Shown piece after piece: positions 16,469-26,611 of a stretch of 64,000 bases of DNA. The notes under the pieces were generated by a model. It was given only the letters and a program-made list of their open reading frames with translations. It was not told where the DNA came from and searched no databases. The DNA comes from an uncultured Clostridia bacterium (GTDB taxonomy: Bacteria > Bacillota > Clostridia > Christensenellales > UBA1242): assembly GCA_934778215.1 (NCBI GenBank), contig CAKVOE010000002.1, positions 1-64,000 of the forward strand, written 5' to 3'. Within the stretch, counting starts at the first letter, position 1; each line of letters begins with the position of its first letter. The translations under genes were made by a program, and so were the position numbers.

Positions 16469-17656
16469 CTAATCTTTATCGTTAAGCATTGCAATACCTG
16501 GCAGTGTCTTACCCTCTAAAAATTCTAGTGTAGCACCACCACCTGTTGAAATATGAGTAATTTTATCAGCATAGCCACTTTCTCTTACCGCAGCAGCACT
16601 ATCTCCGCCACCGACAATACTAACCGCTCCACTTTTTGCAATCGCCTTTGCTATACTTACCGTTCCCTTTTGGAACTTTTTAAATTCATAAACGCCCATA
16701 GGCCCATTCCAAATAACAGTTTTTGCATTTTTAATTTCTTTTGCAAATAGTTTTCTTGTTTTTGGACCAATATCCATACTTTGACAATCTGCAGGAATTT
16801 TGTAAGCAGACACATTTTTTGCCTTTGCATTTGGAGCAAATTCTTTGGTTACAACCGAATCTACTGGAAGAAGCAATTTAACATTCTTTTTGTCTGCAAG
16901 TTCCATAATTTGCTTTGCTAATTCTACTTTATCCTTTTCGTATCGGCTTAGTCCAATTTCTCCACCCTTTGCAACAATAAAGGTAAACGCCATTGCGCCA
17001 CCAATTAAAATAGTGTTAGCCTTATCAATAAGTGCAGAAATAACTCCAATTTTATCAGAAACCTTTTTGCCACCAAAAATTACAACTGAAGGTCTTTCTG
17101 GATTTACAGTAACCTTTTCAATTTCGGTAACTTCTTTGGCAACCAAAAATCCTGCCACTGCAGGTATAAATCTTGCAACACCGGCAGTAGACGCATGCGC
17201 ACGATGGGCTGTTCCAAAGGCATCTAATACAAAAATATCGGCAAGAGAAGCAAGCTCACGAGAAAAGGCTTCATCGTTTTCTTCTTCCTCTTTGTGAAAT
17301 CTAACATTTTCGAGCATCATAACTTCGCCTTCTTTTAAATTAGATGCTAGTTCGTGTGCACTTTCGCCAATAACATCTGACGCCATTTTTACATCTTGAC
17401 CCAATAATTCAATTAGTCTTGGCAAAACAATCTTTAATGAATAGGTTTCGTTAAAAACTCCACCCGGTCTACCAAGATGCGAACATAAAATAACCTTTGC
17501 ATGGTTATTTATAAGGTATTTGATAGTAGGAATAGCAGCAACTATTCGAGTATCATCAATAATATTATTTTTATCATCAACAGGAACATTAAAGTCTACT
17601 CTAACTAAAACTCTCTTTCCTGAAACATCAATATCTTTAAAAGTTTTTTTATTCAT
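16469..17656 (-). CDS. pgk: Phosphoglycerate kinase
   Basis: Transfers phosphate from 1,3-bisphosphoglycerate to ADP. 395 residues, the expected length. The PGK signature RVLVRVDFNVPVD is near the N-terminus, SHLGRPGG follows, and the C-terminal nucleotide site carries GGGDSAAAV and STGGGATLEFLEG. It starts at ATG 17656 with AAAGGGG upstream and has a consensus promoter. tpiA follows 18 bp downstream, so pgk-tpiA form an operon, possibly with the membrane gene and secG. Confidence 0.98.
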   Translation of the reverse strand: MNKKTFKDIDVSGKRVLVRVDFNVPVDDKNNIIDDTRIVAAIPTIKYLINNHAKVILCSHLGRPGGVFNETYSLKIVLPRLIELLGQDVKMASDVIGESAHELASNLKEGEVMMLENVRFHKEEEENDEAFSRELASLADIFVLDAFGTAHRAHASTAGVARFIPAVAGFLVAKEVTEIEKVTVNPERPSVVIFGGKKVSDKIGVISALIDKANTILIGGAMAFTFIVAKGGEIGLSRYEKDKVELAKQIMELADKKNVKLLLPVDSVVTKEFAPNAKAKNVSAYKIPADCQSMDIGPKTRKLFAKEIKNAKTVIWNGPMGVYEFKKFQKGTVSIAKAIAKSGAVSIVGGGDSAAAVRESGYADKITHISTGGGATLEFLEGKTLPGIAMLNDKD

Positions 17657-17687
17657 AAAAAGTATCCCCTTTACATTTTATATAAAT

Positions 17688-17717
17688 ATTGTACCAAAAA
17701 GCGATTGGTTTTGTCAA
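17688..17717 (-). promoter_or_regulatory. SigmaA promoter of pgk-tpiA
   Basis: Minus strand perfect TTGACA (17712-17717), 18-bp spacer, TACAAT (17688-17693), just after the dus stop codon. Confidence 0.75.
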
Positions 17718-17732
17718 ACAAATGAAAAGGCT

Positions 17733-18680
17733 TTAAATGTTGTCTTCTAGGTATTTAATCATTTCATCTATGGTGTTTAGTCTGCAAAGTTCTACCTTTT
17801 GGCTTGTAGAGTTTTCAAAATTTTTTATATACGCCAATATATGCTTTTTCATCTCCATAGAAACGCTTGCGTATGAATTGTTCTTTTTTAATAATTCTGA
17901 ATGAATTTTTATTTGTTCTATCTTATCTTTTAGCGTTAAATTTAGCGGTTTGTTGTTTTTTATTTCGGTAAATATTTCGGGTCTTCCTACCGCACCACGA
18001 CCAATCATAACCCCACTTACACCGCACTGCTCCATTAAATATTTAAAGTCAAAGTAAGTCAAACAATCACCGCTGGCAATTACCGGAATATTAACCGCCT
18101 TTGTCACTTCCTTTAACTTTTTCCAATCGGAATGTCCTGCATATCCTTGTTTTTGCGTTCGTGGATGAAAGGTTATAAAACTTGCTCCCGCTCGTTCACA
18201 CATCTTTGCAAACTCTAAATATACCAAATGTTCATCGTCAATACCGCTTCGAAACTTTACCGAAACAGGTTTTGTAGTATTTCTAACACAAGTTTTAATA
18301 ATTTTCTCTGCAAGGTTTAAATTCTCTAATAATGCTGACCCCTCTCCGTTTTTCACTATTTTTGGCGCAGGACAACCCATATTTATATCCAAAATATCAA
18401 AATTGTCTAAAACACCCCTTTTTATAACTTCTTCAAAGTCTTTTGGGTCGTGACCAAACAACTGCAAAGCAATCGGGTGTTCAAACTCGTTGGTTTCCAT
18501 AAGTAACTTAGTCTTTTCGCTATTGTACAAAATTGCCTTTACACTTACCATTTCTGTAAAAACAATGCCTGCACCATATTTTCTGCATAAGTAGCGAAAA
18601 CCAATGTCGGTATAACCCGCCATTGGTGCAACTAATAAGGGATTGCTTTTTAGATAGTCTTTAATATTAAAATTTTTCAT
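17733..18680 (-). CDS. dus: tRNA-dihydrouridine synthase (DusB/NifR3-like)
   Basis: FMN enzyme that reduces uridines in the tRNA D-loop. 315 residues. It opens with the family block PLLVAPMAGYTDIGFR, then LQLFGHDPKDF, the FMN/substrate block NMGCPAPKIVKNGEGSALL containing the catalytic Cys, KPVSVKFRSG, and GVMIGRGAVGRPEIF near the phosphate site. These are the nifR3-type motifs. No clear ribosome site precedes ATG 18680, so expression may be low. It lies just upstream of the pgk promoter. Confidence 0.93.
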   Translation of the reverse strand: MKNFNIKDYLKSNPLLVAPMAGYTDIGFRYLCRKYGAGIVFTEMVSVKAILYNSEKTKLLMETNEFEHPIALQLFGHDPKDFEEVIKRGVLDNFDILDINMGCPAPKIVKNGEGSALLENLNLAEKIIKTCVRNTTKPVSVKFRSGIDDEHLVYLEFAKMCERAGASFITFHPRTQKQGYAGHSDWKKLKEVTKAVNIPVIASGDCLTYFDFKYLMEQCGVSGVMIGRGAVGRPEIFTEIKNNKPLNLTLKDKIEQIKIHSELLKKNNSYASVSMEMKKHILAYIKNFENSTSQKVELCRLNTIDEMIKYLEDNI

Positions 18681-18756
18681 ATAAATATAATACTACAAAG
18701 ACACTTAAAACACAATCATTTAGCAAAACATTTAAAGGTCAAAGTAAGTCAATCAA

Positions 18757-19032
18757 TTATTCGCTTATAGCCGTCTTTAACTCCTTGCCTGCTTTAAATG
18801 TCATTACTTTCATTGCAGGAATCTCCATTCGTTCTTTGGTTTGCGGATTGGTAGTTATTCGACTGGCTCTATTTTTTACTCCAAATTTGCCAAAGCCCGA
18901 AATTTTTACTTCTTGCCCGCTCTTTAATTCTGATTTTATAAGTTTTCCTATGGCAACCAGTGCTTCTCTTGCTTCTTTTTGCGTTAAGCCCGCCTCAAAA
19001 CTAACACCTTTAATTAAATCATTTTTATTCAT
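18757..19032 (-). CDS. hup: HU-family DNA-binding protein
   Basis: 91 residues, the HU length. Starts MNKNDLIKGVSFEAGLTQKE and contains the conserved GFGKF and the DNA-binding arm with SRITTNPQTKE; a KAGKELKTAI end is typical. HU bends and compacts DNA. AAGGAG lies at the right distance before ATG 19032. IHF also belongs to this superfamily, but a lone gene in a Firmicute is HU. Confidence 0.95.
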   Translation of the reverse strand: MNKNDLIKGVSFEAGLTQKEAREALVAIGKLIKSELKSGQEVKISGFGKFGVKNRASRITTNPQTKERMEIPAMKVMTFKAGKELKTAISE

Positions 19033-19091
19033 AAACTATCTCCTTAAAAATTATTTATAATTAAATAGTTTCCTAAATAGATAATTTTATT

Positions 19092-20618
19092 CTAAAAGTT
19101 GTTGTTTTGCCTTTGCTTTTTTCGCTGTGTTACAAAAACAAGTGCCATACAAATTATTAGCACCACCGAAGCCCCTGCCAAAATTATTGCAAAAATGTAA
19201 TTCATCTTTTTTGCGTATAGTAAATATAGTAATCTTAACAATGTTATTAGCCCAAAACCCAAAATTAATGCTAATAGGTTTTTTGTGGAGCCAAAACTTA
19301 AATTTTTGTAGCACATAAAGATGCTATTTAGCAAACATATTACCACATAAAACATCACAAAAGATAGTTCTACCGCAACAATTCCCAAGTTTGGTATCAA
19401 AAACACTTCAAATGCAAGTTTACAAACCGATGCCACAACCAATGATATAATGGGCAGATACAACATTTTTTTACCTTGCAAAATAGTAGATTGAATTTGT
19501 GACAGCCCAGAAAAAAAGATACTAACCGCACCAATTTTTAATAAATTTAACGAGATATCAAACTCCGTTTTGTCTAACTTTGCACCATAAATTAACGATA
19601 ATATTTCGTTTGAAAACAGCAAAAATGTAGCACAAAATAACGACGCCAAAAAAGTTGTTATAATTATTATTTGTTGTGATTTTTTTGTAAATTCTTCCGC
19701 TTTTAATTTTACCAAATCGGGCAACAATAACAGTTCTATTGCAATAAAGGCTGAGTTTGGGAGATTTATAAGTGACGAAACGGTACCACGGCTAAGACCA
19801 AACAACTTTGTTGCATAAATATGCGAATATCCAATATGTTCCAATAGCCTTACAATTAAAGTTGAATCTATAAATTGTGTAAGCGGTAAAATTAACGATG
19901 TTATACAAGACAAGATTGTAAATATCCAAAACCTTTTTACATCTATATTGTTATTATTGGCAACTAAACCTTTTTGATGAACCTTTAAAACCGCAATGGT
20001 ATAAACCGATGCAATAACGGCACTGCAACTAATTCCCAAAAAAACGCCTAATACAGCATAAATTAATCCTGACGGCATCAACAAATAAGCAAACAATACC
20101 GAAAGCAACAATTTGGAGGCTTGCTCTACGCAATCGGAAATTGCGTATTTGGTAATAAGTCTAAAACCCCTAACGGCTCCCCTATAAGTGGACAAAATAG
20201 AAACGGCAACAATACAAACAGCAACCCCCAAATATACAACATAAAGATTTTCATTTCCTTGCAAAATTGCAATTGGCTTACAAAACAACGCTATAAGCAT
20301 TGCCACCACGCCCGATATCACTCCCGAAAAAACTACGGCATATTTTATAATTCCACCGTTTTTTGAGGTGCTTTCTCCCGCCACAAACATTGTAAGCGAT
20401 GTTGCATTTCCCACAGATGCCAATGTATAAGAAAATACAAACAGCGGAAAAGCCAATTGGTAATAACCTATACCAATTGTTCCAATAATGTAAATTATTA
20501 TAATTTTAAAAAGCACGCTTACAATTTTAGAAAAAGCACCCACCGTAGTAAGTGCCAATATTCCTTTATAGTTTGTTGTCGCACGAGGGCCTTTGCACTG
20601 CATACCATTAGTATGCAA
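19092..20618 (-). CDS. SpoVB/MurJ-like polysaccharide flippase
   Basis: 508 residues with about 14 hydrophobic helices, the MATE-like MVF fold of SpoVB, MurJ and polysaccharide exporters. The opening GILALTTVGAFSKIVSVLFKI and GTIGIGYYQLAFPLFVF match stage V sporulation protein B relatives, which move lipid-linked cell-wall or spore-cortex precursors across the membrane. The start is uncertain: ATG 20618 and ATG 20606 have no ribosome site, and a TTG just after AAAGG about 45 bases further in is possible. A short hairpin (GCATAC/GTATGC) overlaps the start. Substrate unknown; with SpoIIE in the window, a sporulation role is plausible. Confidence 0.8.
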   Translation of the reverse strand: MHTNGMQCKGPRATTNYKGILALTTVGAFSKIVSVLFKIIIIYIIGTIGIGYYQLAFPLFVFSYTLASVGNATSLTMFVAGESTSKNGGIIKYAVVFSGVISGVVAMLIALFCKPIAILQGNENLYVVYLGVAVCIVAVSILSTYRGAVRGFRLITKYAISDCVEQASKLLLSVLFAYLLMPSGLIYAVLGVFLGISCSAVIASVYTIAVLKVHQKGLVANNNNIDVKRFWIFTILSCITSLILPLTQFIDSTLIVRLLEHIGYSHIYATKLFGLSRGTVSSLINLPNSAFIAIELLLLPDLVKLKAEEFTKKSQQIIIITTFLASLFCATFLLFSNEILSLIYGAKLDKTEFDISLNLLKIGAVSIFFSGLSQIQSTILQGKKMLYLPIISLVVASVCKLAFEVFLIPNLGIVAVELSFVMFYVVICLLNSIFMCYKNLSFGSTKNLLALILGFGLITLLRLLYLLYAKKMNYIFAIILAGASVVLIICMALVFVTQRKKQRQNNNF

Positions 20619-20627
20619 AAAATATAA

Positions 20628-21197
20628 CTAAATATTTACAACTTCTAATTGAATTTTTATATCTGCCGAAGCAATAGATTTTTTTGCATCTGCGTCTAGC
20701 CACACAACAACGGTCACTTCTTTATTTTTAGCGGGCTCTCCCTTTGTTAAGCACTTTCCTACTTCGCTACCTTTAATGGCTTCACTCTTTTTGTCTAACA
20801 CAGCAATTCTTATATTATCCAAATTCTCTTCTTCGCCCGCCGTTAGTGTACAAGAACTCAATTTTATGCACCACTCACTATCCGAGTTTATGTAGCAAAC
20901 GGCATACGCCCCCTCTGAGCCAATGTTATCATTTATGGTAGAAGGTACTTGTGTTGTATTGTCCTCTTCGCCCGTGGCAGGTCTTACTCCTAGCCCCGAA
21001 GATATAACTTTTAATTCGGTAATGTCTTCGCCCTTTTTGTTTTTTACGCTAATGCCATCTCTTGTAGTAATGGCAATTGCTTTAACTTCTACCTTTTCTT
21101 TTTGCACCTTAAACGCAGACAATGTCGCTCCCACGCAAATAATTAATGCTAGTATTAATAATCCTGCTACGGTTGTTGCAATCGTTTTCTTTTCCAT
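20628..21197 (-). CDS. Secreted protein, possibly TasA/camelysin-like
   Basis: 189 residues. A single N-terminal hydrophobic segment (IATTVAGLLILALIICVGATLSAF) resembles the SipW-dependent signal of TasA-type matrix proteins. The end contains TVVVWLDADAKKSIASADIKIQLEV, similar to the WxDGxDxxC-style strand of that group, but the match is weak. It precedes the flippase by nine bases on the same strand. The extracellular part has many short beta-like stretches. Function not established; it could instead be an unrelated anchored protein. Confidence 0.55.
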   Translation of the reverse strand: MEKKTIATTVAGLLILALIICVGATLSAFKVQKEKVEVKAIAITTRDGISVKNKKGEDITELKVISSGLGVRPATGEEDNTTQVPSTINDNIGSEGAYAVCYINSDSEWCIKLSSCTLTAGEEENLDNIRIAVLDKKSEAIKGSEVGKCLTKGEPAKNKEVTVVVWLDADAKKSIASADIKIQLEVVNI

Positions 21198-21260
21198 TAT
21201 TACCCCTCTTAAATAGTGATTTATTTAAAAGAAGTATTGACAAAAATTTTTTATATAAAC

Positions 21261-21291
21261 AAAAAATCTAACGAAAAATATCGTTAGACTT
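21261..21291 (-). terminator. Terminator after the 65-residue membrane gene
   Basis: Perfect 8-bp stem TCTAACGA (21267-21274) / TCGTTAGA (21281-21288) with a T run on the minus strand. Confidence 0.75.
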
Positions 21292-21306
21292 TATTGTTAT
21301 ATTATT

Positions 21307-21504
21307 TTATATTTCCTCTTCGTGTTTTTGATTTACAATTTCTCTCCAAGCAGTTATAGATGTTATAATTCCTAAAACTACAACAACCGAAAGTAAAATT
21401 ACTGAAACAACATCAAAATGTCTTATAACTGCACATACAATGCTTACCGCCAAACACAAAATAACGGTTATAATGCTTCCTACTAATAATTTCTTTGTTA
21501 CCAT
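21307..21504 (-). CDS. Small two-helix membrane protein, unknown
   Basis: 65 residues: MVTKK, a helix at ~6-26, a second at ~31-50, and a charged cytoplasmic tail ending NQKHEEEI. AAGGGGGG precedes the start. No family recognised. It is followed by its own terminator. Confidence 0.55.
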   Translation of the reverse strand: MVTKKLLVGSIITVILCLAVSIVCAVIRHFDVVSVILLSVVVVLGIITSITAWREIVNQKHEEEI

Positions 21505-21580
21505 TTCAATCTTCCCCCCTTAATTGTGTCCATATTATAACACATTATGTAATAATATTCAATAGGTTCACAACAAAAAG

Positions 21581-21835
21581 TTAATATTTTTTTAATTTAT
21601 AAACGGTTACGCTAGCATTTACAAAAACCTTCTTTTCTATTCGGTCAGAGTTAAACTCCTTTCTGACTAAATCTTTTAGCACTCTGCCACCGTGATACCC
21701 ATGAATTACCGCAATGCCGTCAATATCACTATCTGCCATCTGCAACTCATAGAGAAGTTCTGACAAAGCCTCTTCTCTGGTTAACCCGTGCAAATCTAAC
21801 TTTTTTATATTGCCATACAAAAAACTATCTTCCAT
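21581..21835 (-). CDS. Smr-domain protein
   Basis: 84 residues, almost only an Smr (small MutS-related) domain: LDLHGLTREEALSELL at the start and the nucleic-acid-binding IHGYHGGRVLKDLVRKEF in the middle. Smr domains are endonucleases or RNA-binding modules. The end is hydrophobic beta (VFVNASVTVYKL). It starts three bases before the stop of the upstream large exported gene, so it is translationally coupled to it. Its partner in the cell is unknown. Confidence 0.85.
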   Translation of the reverse strand: MEDSFLYGNIKKLDLHGLTREEALSELLYELQMADSDIDGIAVIHGYHGGRVLKDLVRKEFNSDRIEKKVFVNASVTVYKLKKY

Positions 21836-21837
21836 TG

Positions 21838-23979
21838 TTAACCTATGGTAAAATGTATGGTTTTGATTAAATTATAAAAACCAAACCTAACTTGAAGTTT
21901 TCCTTTTGTTAAGCCATCTGCTGTAATATCGCAAATTTCTTCTACGTCCGAAACGGTAACGCCGTCCCCTAAATCTATTGCTCTTAGTGCACCGCTTTCA
22001 TCTAAACTCTCGGTGCATTTTTTGTAACTAACCAAATAGGTTAATTGTTGCGAGTTGTTATCTAATGATGTATCCATTCCAAATATTAACTTATAATAAG
22101 CACCATTTAGTTTGAATATATAATAGGTATTGTTGTCATTTGCAATTTTTGCCAAACTGGTAGCAACGCTTGCGTTATCAGTTAACACATTTTCTACTCT
22201 CATTGCGTCTTTTTGAGTAGCAATATCACCAACACCATTTTTAAACTCTACGTTAGATTGAGCGGTTTCATTTACAAGCTCTTTAAATTCATTACCATTA
22301 GTTTCGTATAGGTCATCTATAAAAAATCTTACTATACGAGAGTTTTGATTTGCTATTAAACTGCTGTAACTAGATACATATCTCGAATCCCAATAGGTTG
22401 CAAAAAATTTGAAAATTACCTCTATATAATTATAGTTAGAACTATTGCTAATAGTAGAATTTACTTCTAGTTTTAATCTTTTGCCATCATTATGAATCTT
22501 TATAGAATTTCCATTGCTATCGGTAAATAAGTTGCAAGGGTTTCCGTCTTTTCCTACTGTGTATATGCCCAAAATTCCCTTTTCGATACCCTTATCAATG
22601 TTAGACCTTAACAAAACGGTGTAGCCTTTTGATACCGCATATTTATTCATATCAGGGTCAACAACTCTTATAGCCCCCGTTAAACTGTTTGCTTCTGGGT
22701 CTGCACTATTGTCATCATTGCACTTAATTTTCCAATCTTCTACGGCACTGCCGTCTACGCTTAAAAGGTTTTGTTCAAAATATTTTACCTCTATTTCGCC
22801 CTTGTCGCCCGTATATTTGTGTGTAAAGGTAAACTTATAACTTGTAGCATCATCGCATACAAAGCCCTCTCCTGCTACAATTTTATAATATTTTGCACCA
22901 TTTTCTTTTGTTATTGTAAACACAACTTTGCCTGTATCATCTTTGTATTCTGCAGAATTTTCGGTGCTACCATAATCAAACAAAATATGTGACATCTCAT
23001 TATCTGTAACCGATGCACTTGTATCACTAACGCTTACTCTAAAATCTTGCGCCAAAAACTCACCCATATTTTTGAAATTTTCATCATACGCTATATTAAT
23101 ACGGGTATAAAAGTCGCCTATACTAGATGCACTTGCTGGGTCCAAATAAACAATGTTTTTGTGATTGTCGCTAAAAGACAACCCTCCACCCTTTGACATA
23201 TTGGCAAATTCAAAGTTTAAATAAGCCTTTCTTTCTACCAAACTAATGGTTATAGGAATATTTTTTGAAACAACTGCACCCTTTGTTGTGTTTTGGTAAA
23301 TGCCCAAATATACTGTTACAATTTTGTTATCTATATTGGTATATGGAACCACTACAATCTTGCGATTTTCTGCATCTATCCATACATTTTGAATAGCATT
23401 TTTGTCAAAGTCTGTTACTTGAAGTTTATCCATATTGCCATCTAACGGACTGATTTCAAACGGAATATAATGCTCTAACCCATCTTTTTGAATTTCTATA
23501 ATTTGACTGGTGTTTACATCTATTTCGTTATTGTCGAAATCATAAATTGTTACATTTTGTACATCAATACTTTTTACTACAATGTCGCAACTGTCTTTTA
23601 TGCTAGACTTTGCCTTGCTACGAACGGTAATTTTTGCAGAGCCTTCGCCCACCGCTTTAATTTTAATTTTTCCTTCTTCGCTAATAGAAACTTGTGCTAC
23701 CGCATTGTTAGATGAGCTTACGGTATAGGCTTGGTTTGCGTTAGATGGATAAATTGATACATTGTACTCTACCTCGTCATACTCAGGGTTTCCAACATAC
23801 AACTCCGAATATGCTCCGCCAATAGAAATATCCTTAACGGTTGAACTATTAATTTTATCAAAAACGACATAACCAATAATTCCCAAAGCGACTACAATTG
23901 CCAAAATAAGCATCACTTTTGGGAAGGTTATTTTTTTCTTTTTTGTTGAGGTATTTTTACCTGTGGTTTTTTTACTCAT
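21838..23979 (-). CDS. Membrane-anchored exported protein with Big2-like Ig domains
   Basis: 713 residues. A Lys-rich N-terminus (MSKKTTGKNTSTKKKK) and one hydrophobic helix (~20-42) anchor it, with the rest outside. Residues ~50-140 resemble a bacterial Ig-like group 2 domain (YPSNANQAYTVSSSNNAVA then AVGEGSAKITV). The rest is beta-rich and Asp/Asn-rich with no recognised domain. It lies upstream of the Smr gene and downstream of another large exported protein. Likely a cell-surface structural or binding protein. Confidence 0.78.
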   Translation of the reverse strand: MSKKTTGKNTSTKKKKITFPKVMLILAIVVALGIIGYVVFDKINSSTVKDISIGGAYSELYVGNPEYDEVEYNVSIYPSNANQAYTVSSSNNAVAQVSISEEGKIKIKAVGEGSAKITVRSKAKSSIKDSCDIVVKSIDVQNVTIYDFDNNEIDVNTSQIIEIQKDGLEHYIPFEISPLDGNMDKLQVTDFDKNAIQNVWIDAENRKIVVVPYTNIDNKIVTVYLGIYQNTTKGAVVSKNIPITISLVERKAYLNFEFANMSKGGGLSFSDNHKNIVYLDPASASSIGDFYTRINIAYDENFKNMGEFLAQDFRVSVSDTSASVTDNEMSHILFDYGSTENSAEYKDDTGKVVFTITKENGAKYYKIVAGEGFVCDDATSYKFTFTHKYTGDKGEIEVKYFEQNLLSVDGSAVEDWKIKCNDDNSADPEANSLTGAIRVVDPDMNKYAVSKGYTVLLRSNIDKGIEKGILGIYTVGKDGNPCNLFTDSNGNSIKIHNDGKRLKLEVNSTISNSSNYNYIEVIFKFFATYWDSRYVSSYSSLIANQNSRIVRFFIDDLYETNGNEFKELVNETAQSNVEFKNGVGDIATQKDAMRVENVLTDNASVATSLAKIANDNNTYYIFKLNGAYYKLIFGMDTSLDNNSQQLTYLVSYKKCTESLDESGALRAIDLGDGVTVSDVEEICDITADGLTKGKLQVRFGFYNLIKTIHFTIG

Positions 23980-24081
23980 CTACACTACACCCATTTTCTA
24001 TTAGTATATTCATTATTAGTTTAATTATTTTACAAAAATATGTCAAATAAAAACAACGCTTTAAAAAAAAACAAATAAAAT

Positions 24082-24118
24082 AATAAAGGCTCGAAAATTT
24101 TTTCGAACCTTTATTTAT
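24082..24118 (-). terminator. Terminator after the GLUG-like gene
   Basis: Arms AATAAAGG (24082-24089) and CCTTTATT (24108-24115) with complementary TCGAAAA/TTTTCGA inside, T-rich on the minus strand. Confidence 0.75.
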
Positions 24119-24130
24119 TTAAACCAATTG

Positions 24131-26479
24131 TTAGTCATTCATTAATTTTAGATCTTTTAATGTGGTTTCAATTCCTGCAATAACCACCTTACCGATAGTA
24201 TCCTTCATACTTACTTTGCCACCGCTTACAGATACAAATTGATTTTGGCTTGCAACACCTGCAACCGCACCAATTTTGCAAACCTTTACACTAGCTATAT
24301 CAGTTGTAACATCTAGCAATAGTTTTACGCTTGAAACACTAATTTTGCCTGCTATTTTAAAACTTTGTTTTTCGCCGTAATTTAATGCAACTAATGTACC
24401 ATAAACTCCTAATGAATACTTTTCGCCTTCAACTGCTGTTTTTGGATTGTTTACTGTTATTGCAATAGATGTATCTTTAAGGTTTACCTTGCCTGTTTTG
24501 TTAATTATACCAATTAAACCACTTGCAATATATGATTTTGCTGAATAATTTTTGCCACTAACTTCTGGCAAAGTTCTAATAGTGCTACTTATCGAACAAT
24601 TTTCAATAGTTGCCTCACCATTTACAAAACCAATTAATCCTGATGCGTTAATGGTGTCATACATATTTGCAAGAACGTTAATGTTCTTAATTGAACCTTT
24701 TCCGCTAGCGGTAATACAAAATCCGCTTGCCATATAGCAATCACTATTAACACTATTAGGTAATATCTTTTCGTCATTTAATTTATTAATTCTTGCGCAA
24801 TGAATTTCTGCATACATATCTACTGCTTTTTTGTCGCCACAAATGTCGCCACTGTTATTATATACAAAACCGCTTGCTTGATATATTCCGTTAATTTTAA
24901 CATTTGCAATATACTCACGGTCAAATTCTTTGTCATAAACAATTTTACCTTTGTTAAACATTGCAAACCCTGTCGCAATATTTGCTGATAGTTCTACACC
25001 TTCTATCGTAGTGTTTGTTGTCTTACAAATATCTTCTGATAGACCTATACTTTCTACAGTAGAGTTTGTTATTGTACCAATATTTTTTGTTACAAAACCA
25101 GCCACTACGCTATCTACATATTCGCCACTGCCCGAAGTTGACGCTACGCTATTATAAACATGACAGTTAATTATGCTATTATCTGCTTTTAAAACGCTTA
25201 CAAAGCCCGCTACATTAATTTCTTTACCATATTTTAATAGTGAATTAAATGTGGCACCTATCACAACCACGTCATTAATTTCACTACCTGTTTTTTCTCC
25301 GCCAATCACACCAACTGCACCAGCAATATATGCAAGATTGTCATCTACAACTTCAATTGTAGGAGAAACTTGACATCTTTCAATTTTTGATTTAGTAATT
25401 CTACCAACCAACCCTGCCACGCAACTAGATAGTGTTTTTTCGCCATCTACAAAGCCAACGCCTGTAGAAGTAATTTTTACTTTTGCATTTGTGTCTATTA
25501 TTGAAGAGTCTATCGCTACACCAACCAGCCCTGCAACAGGACTATCGTAAGCCCCAAAAGCCTCCGATGCACCTAGTGAAGCATCAATTGTTCCATTAAC
25601 CTTTACTTCATTAATTTGCACATTTTCTACATACCCTGCAACAAGTGCTATGCCAGACGAAACATTAATAGATTTAAAGGCTTTATTGCTTGATTTAAAG
25701 GCTTTTGTGTCTATTTTGGTAGTATCTATTTTTGCATTTCTTAAAATCAATTTGTTTATTGATATTTTTGAGTCTTTATCTCCGCATGCAACGCCAAAGA
25801 AACCAACTTGTAGTGTTGTTGCTGAACCATTTTTTGAGATATACTTTTCTATATTTGATTCGGTAATTTTGATATTTAAATTACTTATTTTGTAACCATT
25901 ACCATCGTAGTTAGACATAAATGGGTAGTCTAGCGTACCAAGAGGAATCCAATTGCCATTATTGTAACTAGATAGGTCTATATTTGCTTGTTGTTTATAA
26001 TAAACGCCTCTGTTCTTTTGATTAAAATATTTTACAAAATCTTCTATTCTTACAATGTTGTATGGGTTTTCTTTAGAGCCATCGCCCTTTTCGTATACAT
26101 GTATATGCAGTGTTATTTGCATATTAGTCAAAACAATTGTTGCCGAAGCTTCACCCACTTGGCTTGCGGTAAATGTGCCATCTTCATTTTTTGTAATAAA
26201 TGGGAAGTTTTCGCCAATTTGGTCATAATTATTTATAAAATCTTCGCAATCAACTTTGTCACCGACTATATAACTATAATACTTATTATACTTATCGTCT
26301 GGATCATCTTCGCCAAAGCTATCGCTCGGTTTTTCGATATTAGAATTACTACCATCGCTACCAGGAACAGTTGTGTCGCCTTTCTTTTTTGGTTTACTAA
26401 TAACCGTAAGTATAACAAGTGATGCTACTACTAGGACTGCAATTATTGATGAAACGATTAATAAAATTCTTTTCTTCAT
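24131..26479 (-). CDS. Exported repeat protein with GLUG-like beta-helix
   Basis: 782 residues. One N-terminal anchor (ILLIVSSIIAVLVVASLVILTV) then a Gly/Ser/Asp-rich linker. Residues ~140-750 form many short repeats with the pattern GxVAGFV...I.NC.V or GLxGxxxxxxIxNxxV, typical of GLUG-type parallel beta-helices. Examples are VAGFVSVL, VAGFVTKN and SGLIGFVNGEATIENC. FPFMSNYDGNGYKISNLNI is the classic GLUG opening. These are surface proteins of gut Firmicutes, probably in adhesion or polymer binding. Function here is not established. It has its own terminator. Confidence 0.8.
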   Translation of the reverse strand: MKKRILLIVSSIIAVLVVASLVILTVISKPKKKGDTTVPGSDGSNSNIEKPSDSFGEDDPDDKYNKYYSYIVGDKVDCEDFINNYDQIGENFPFITKNEDGTFTASQVGEASATIVLTNMQITLHIHVYEKGDGSKENPYNIVRIEDFVKYFNQKNRGVYYKQQANIDLSSYNNGNWIPLGTLDYPFMSNYDGNGYKISNLNIKITESNIEKYISKNGSATTLQVGFFGVACGDKDSKISINKLILRNAKIDTTKIDTKAFKSSNKAFKSINVSSGIALVAGYVENVQINEVKVNGTIDASLGASEAFGAYDSPVAGLVGVAIDSSIIDTNAKVKITSTGVGFVDGEKTLSSCVAGLVGRITKSKIERCQVSPTIEVVDDNLAYIAGAVGVIGGEKTGSEINDVVVIGATFNSLLKYGKEINVAGFVSVLKADNSIINCHVYNSVASTSGSGEYVDSVVAGFVTKNIGTITNSTVESIGLSEDICKTTNTTIEGVELSANIATGFAMFNKGKIVYDKEFDREYIANVKINGIYQASGFVYNNSGDICGDKKAVDMYAEIHCARINKLNDEKILPNSVNSDCYMASGFCITASGKGSIKNINVLANMYDTINASGLIGFVNGEATIENCSISSTIRTLPEVSGKNYSAKSYIASGLIGIINKTGKVNLKDTSIAITVNNPKTAVEGEKYSLGVYGTLVALNYGEKQSFKIAGKISVSSVKLLLDVTTDIASVKVCKIGAVAGVASQNQFVSVSGGKVSMKDTIGKVVIAGIETTLKDLKLMND

Positions 26480-26561
26480 AATATATATCCCCCGAAATCT
26501 ATATTATTTTTAATGTGTTCAAATTATACTACAACCGCTCCATTATGTCAATACCCTTTGC

Positions 26562-26601
26562 AAAAAAAACACCCAAATTATTCACAATTTGAGTGTTTTT
26601 T
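26562..26601 (-). terminator. Terminator after the Big2 lipoprotein
   Basis: Stem CAAATT (26574-26579) / AATTTG (26586-26591) extended by AACAC/GTGTT, with A run on one side and T run on the other. Confidence 0.75.
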
Positions 26602-26611
26602 GCTATAAAAA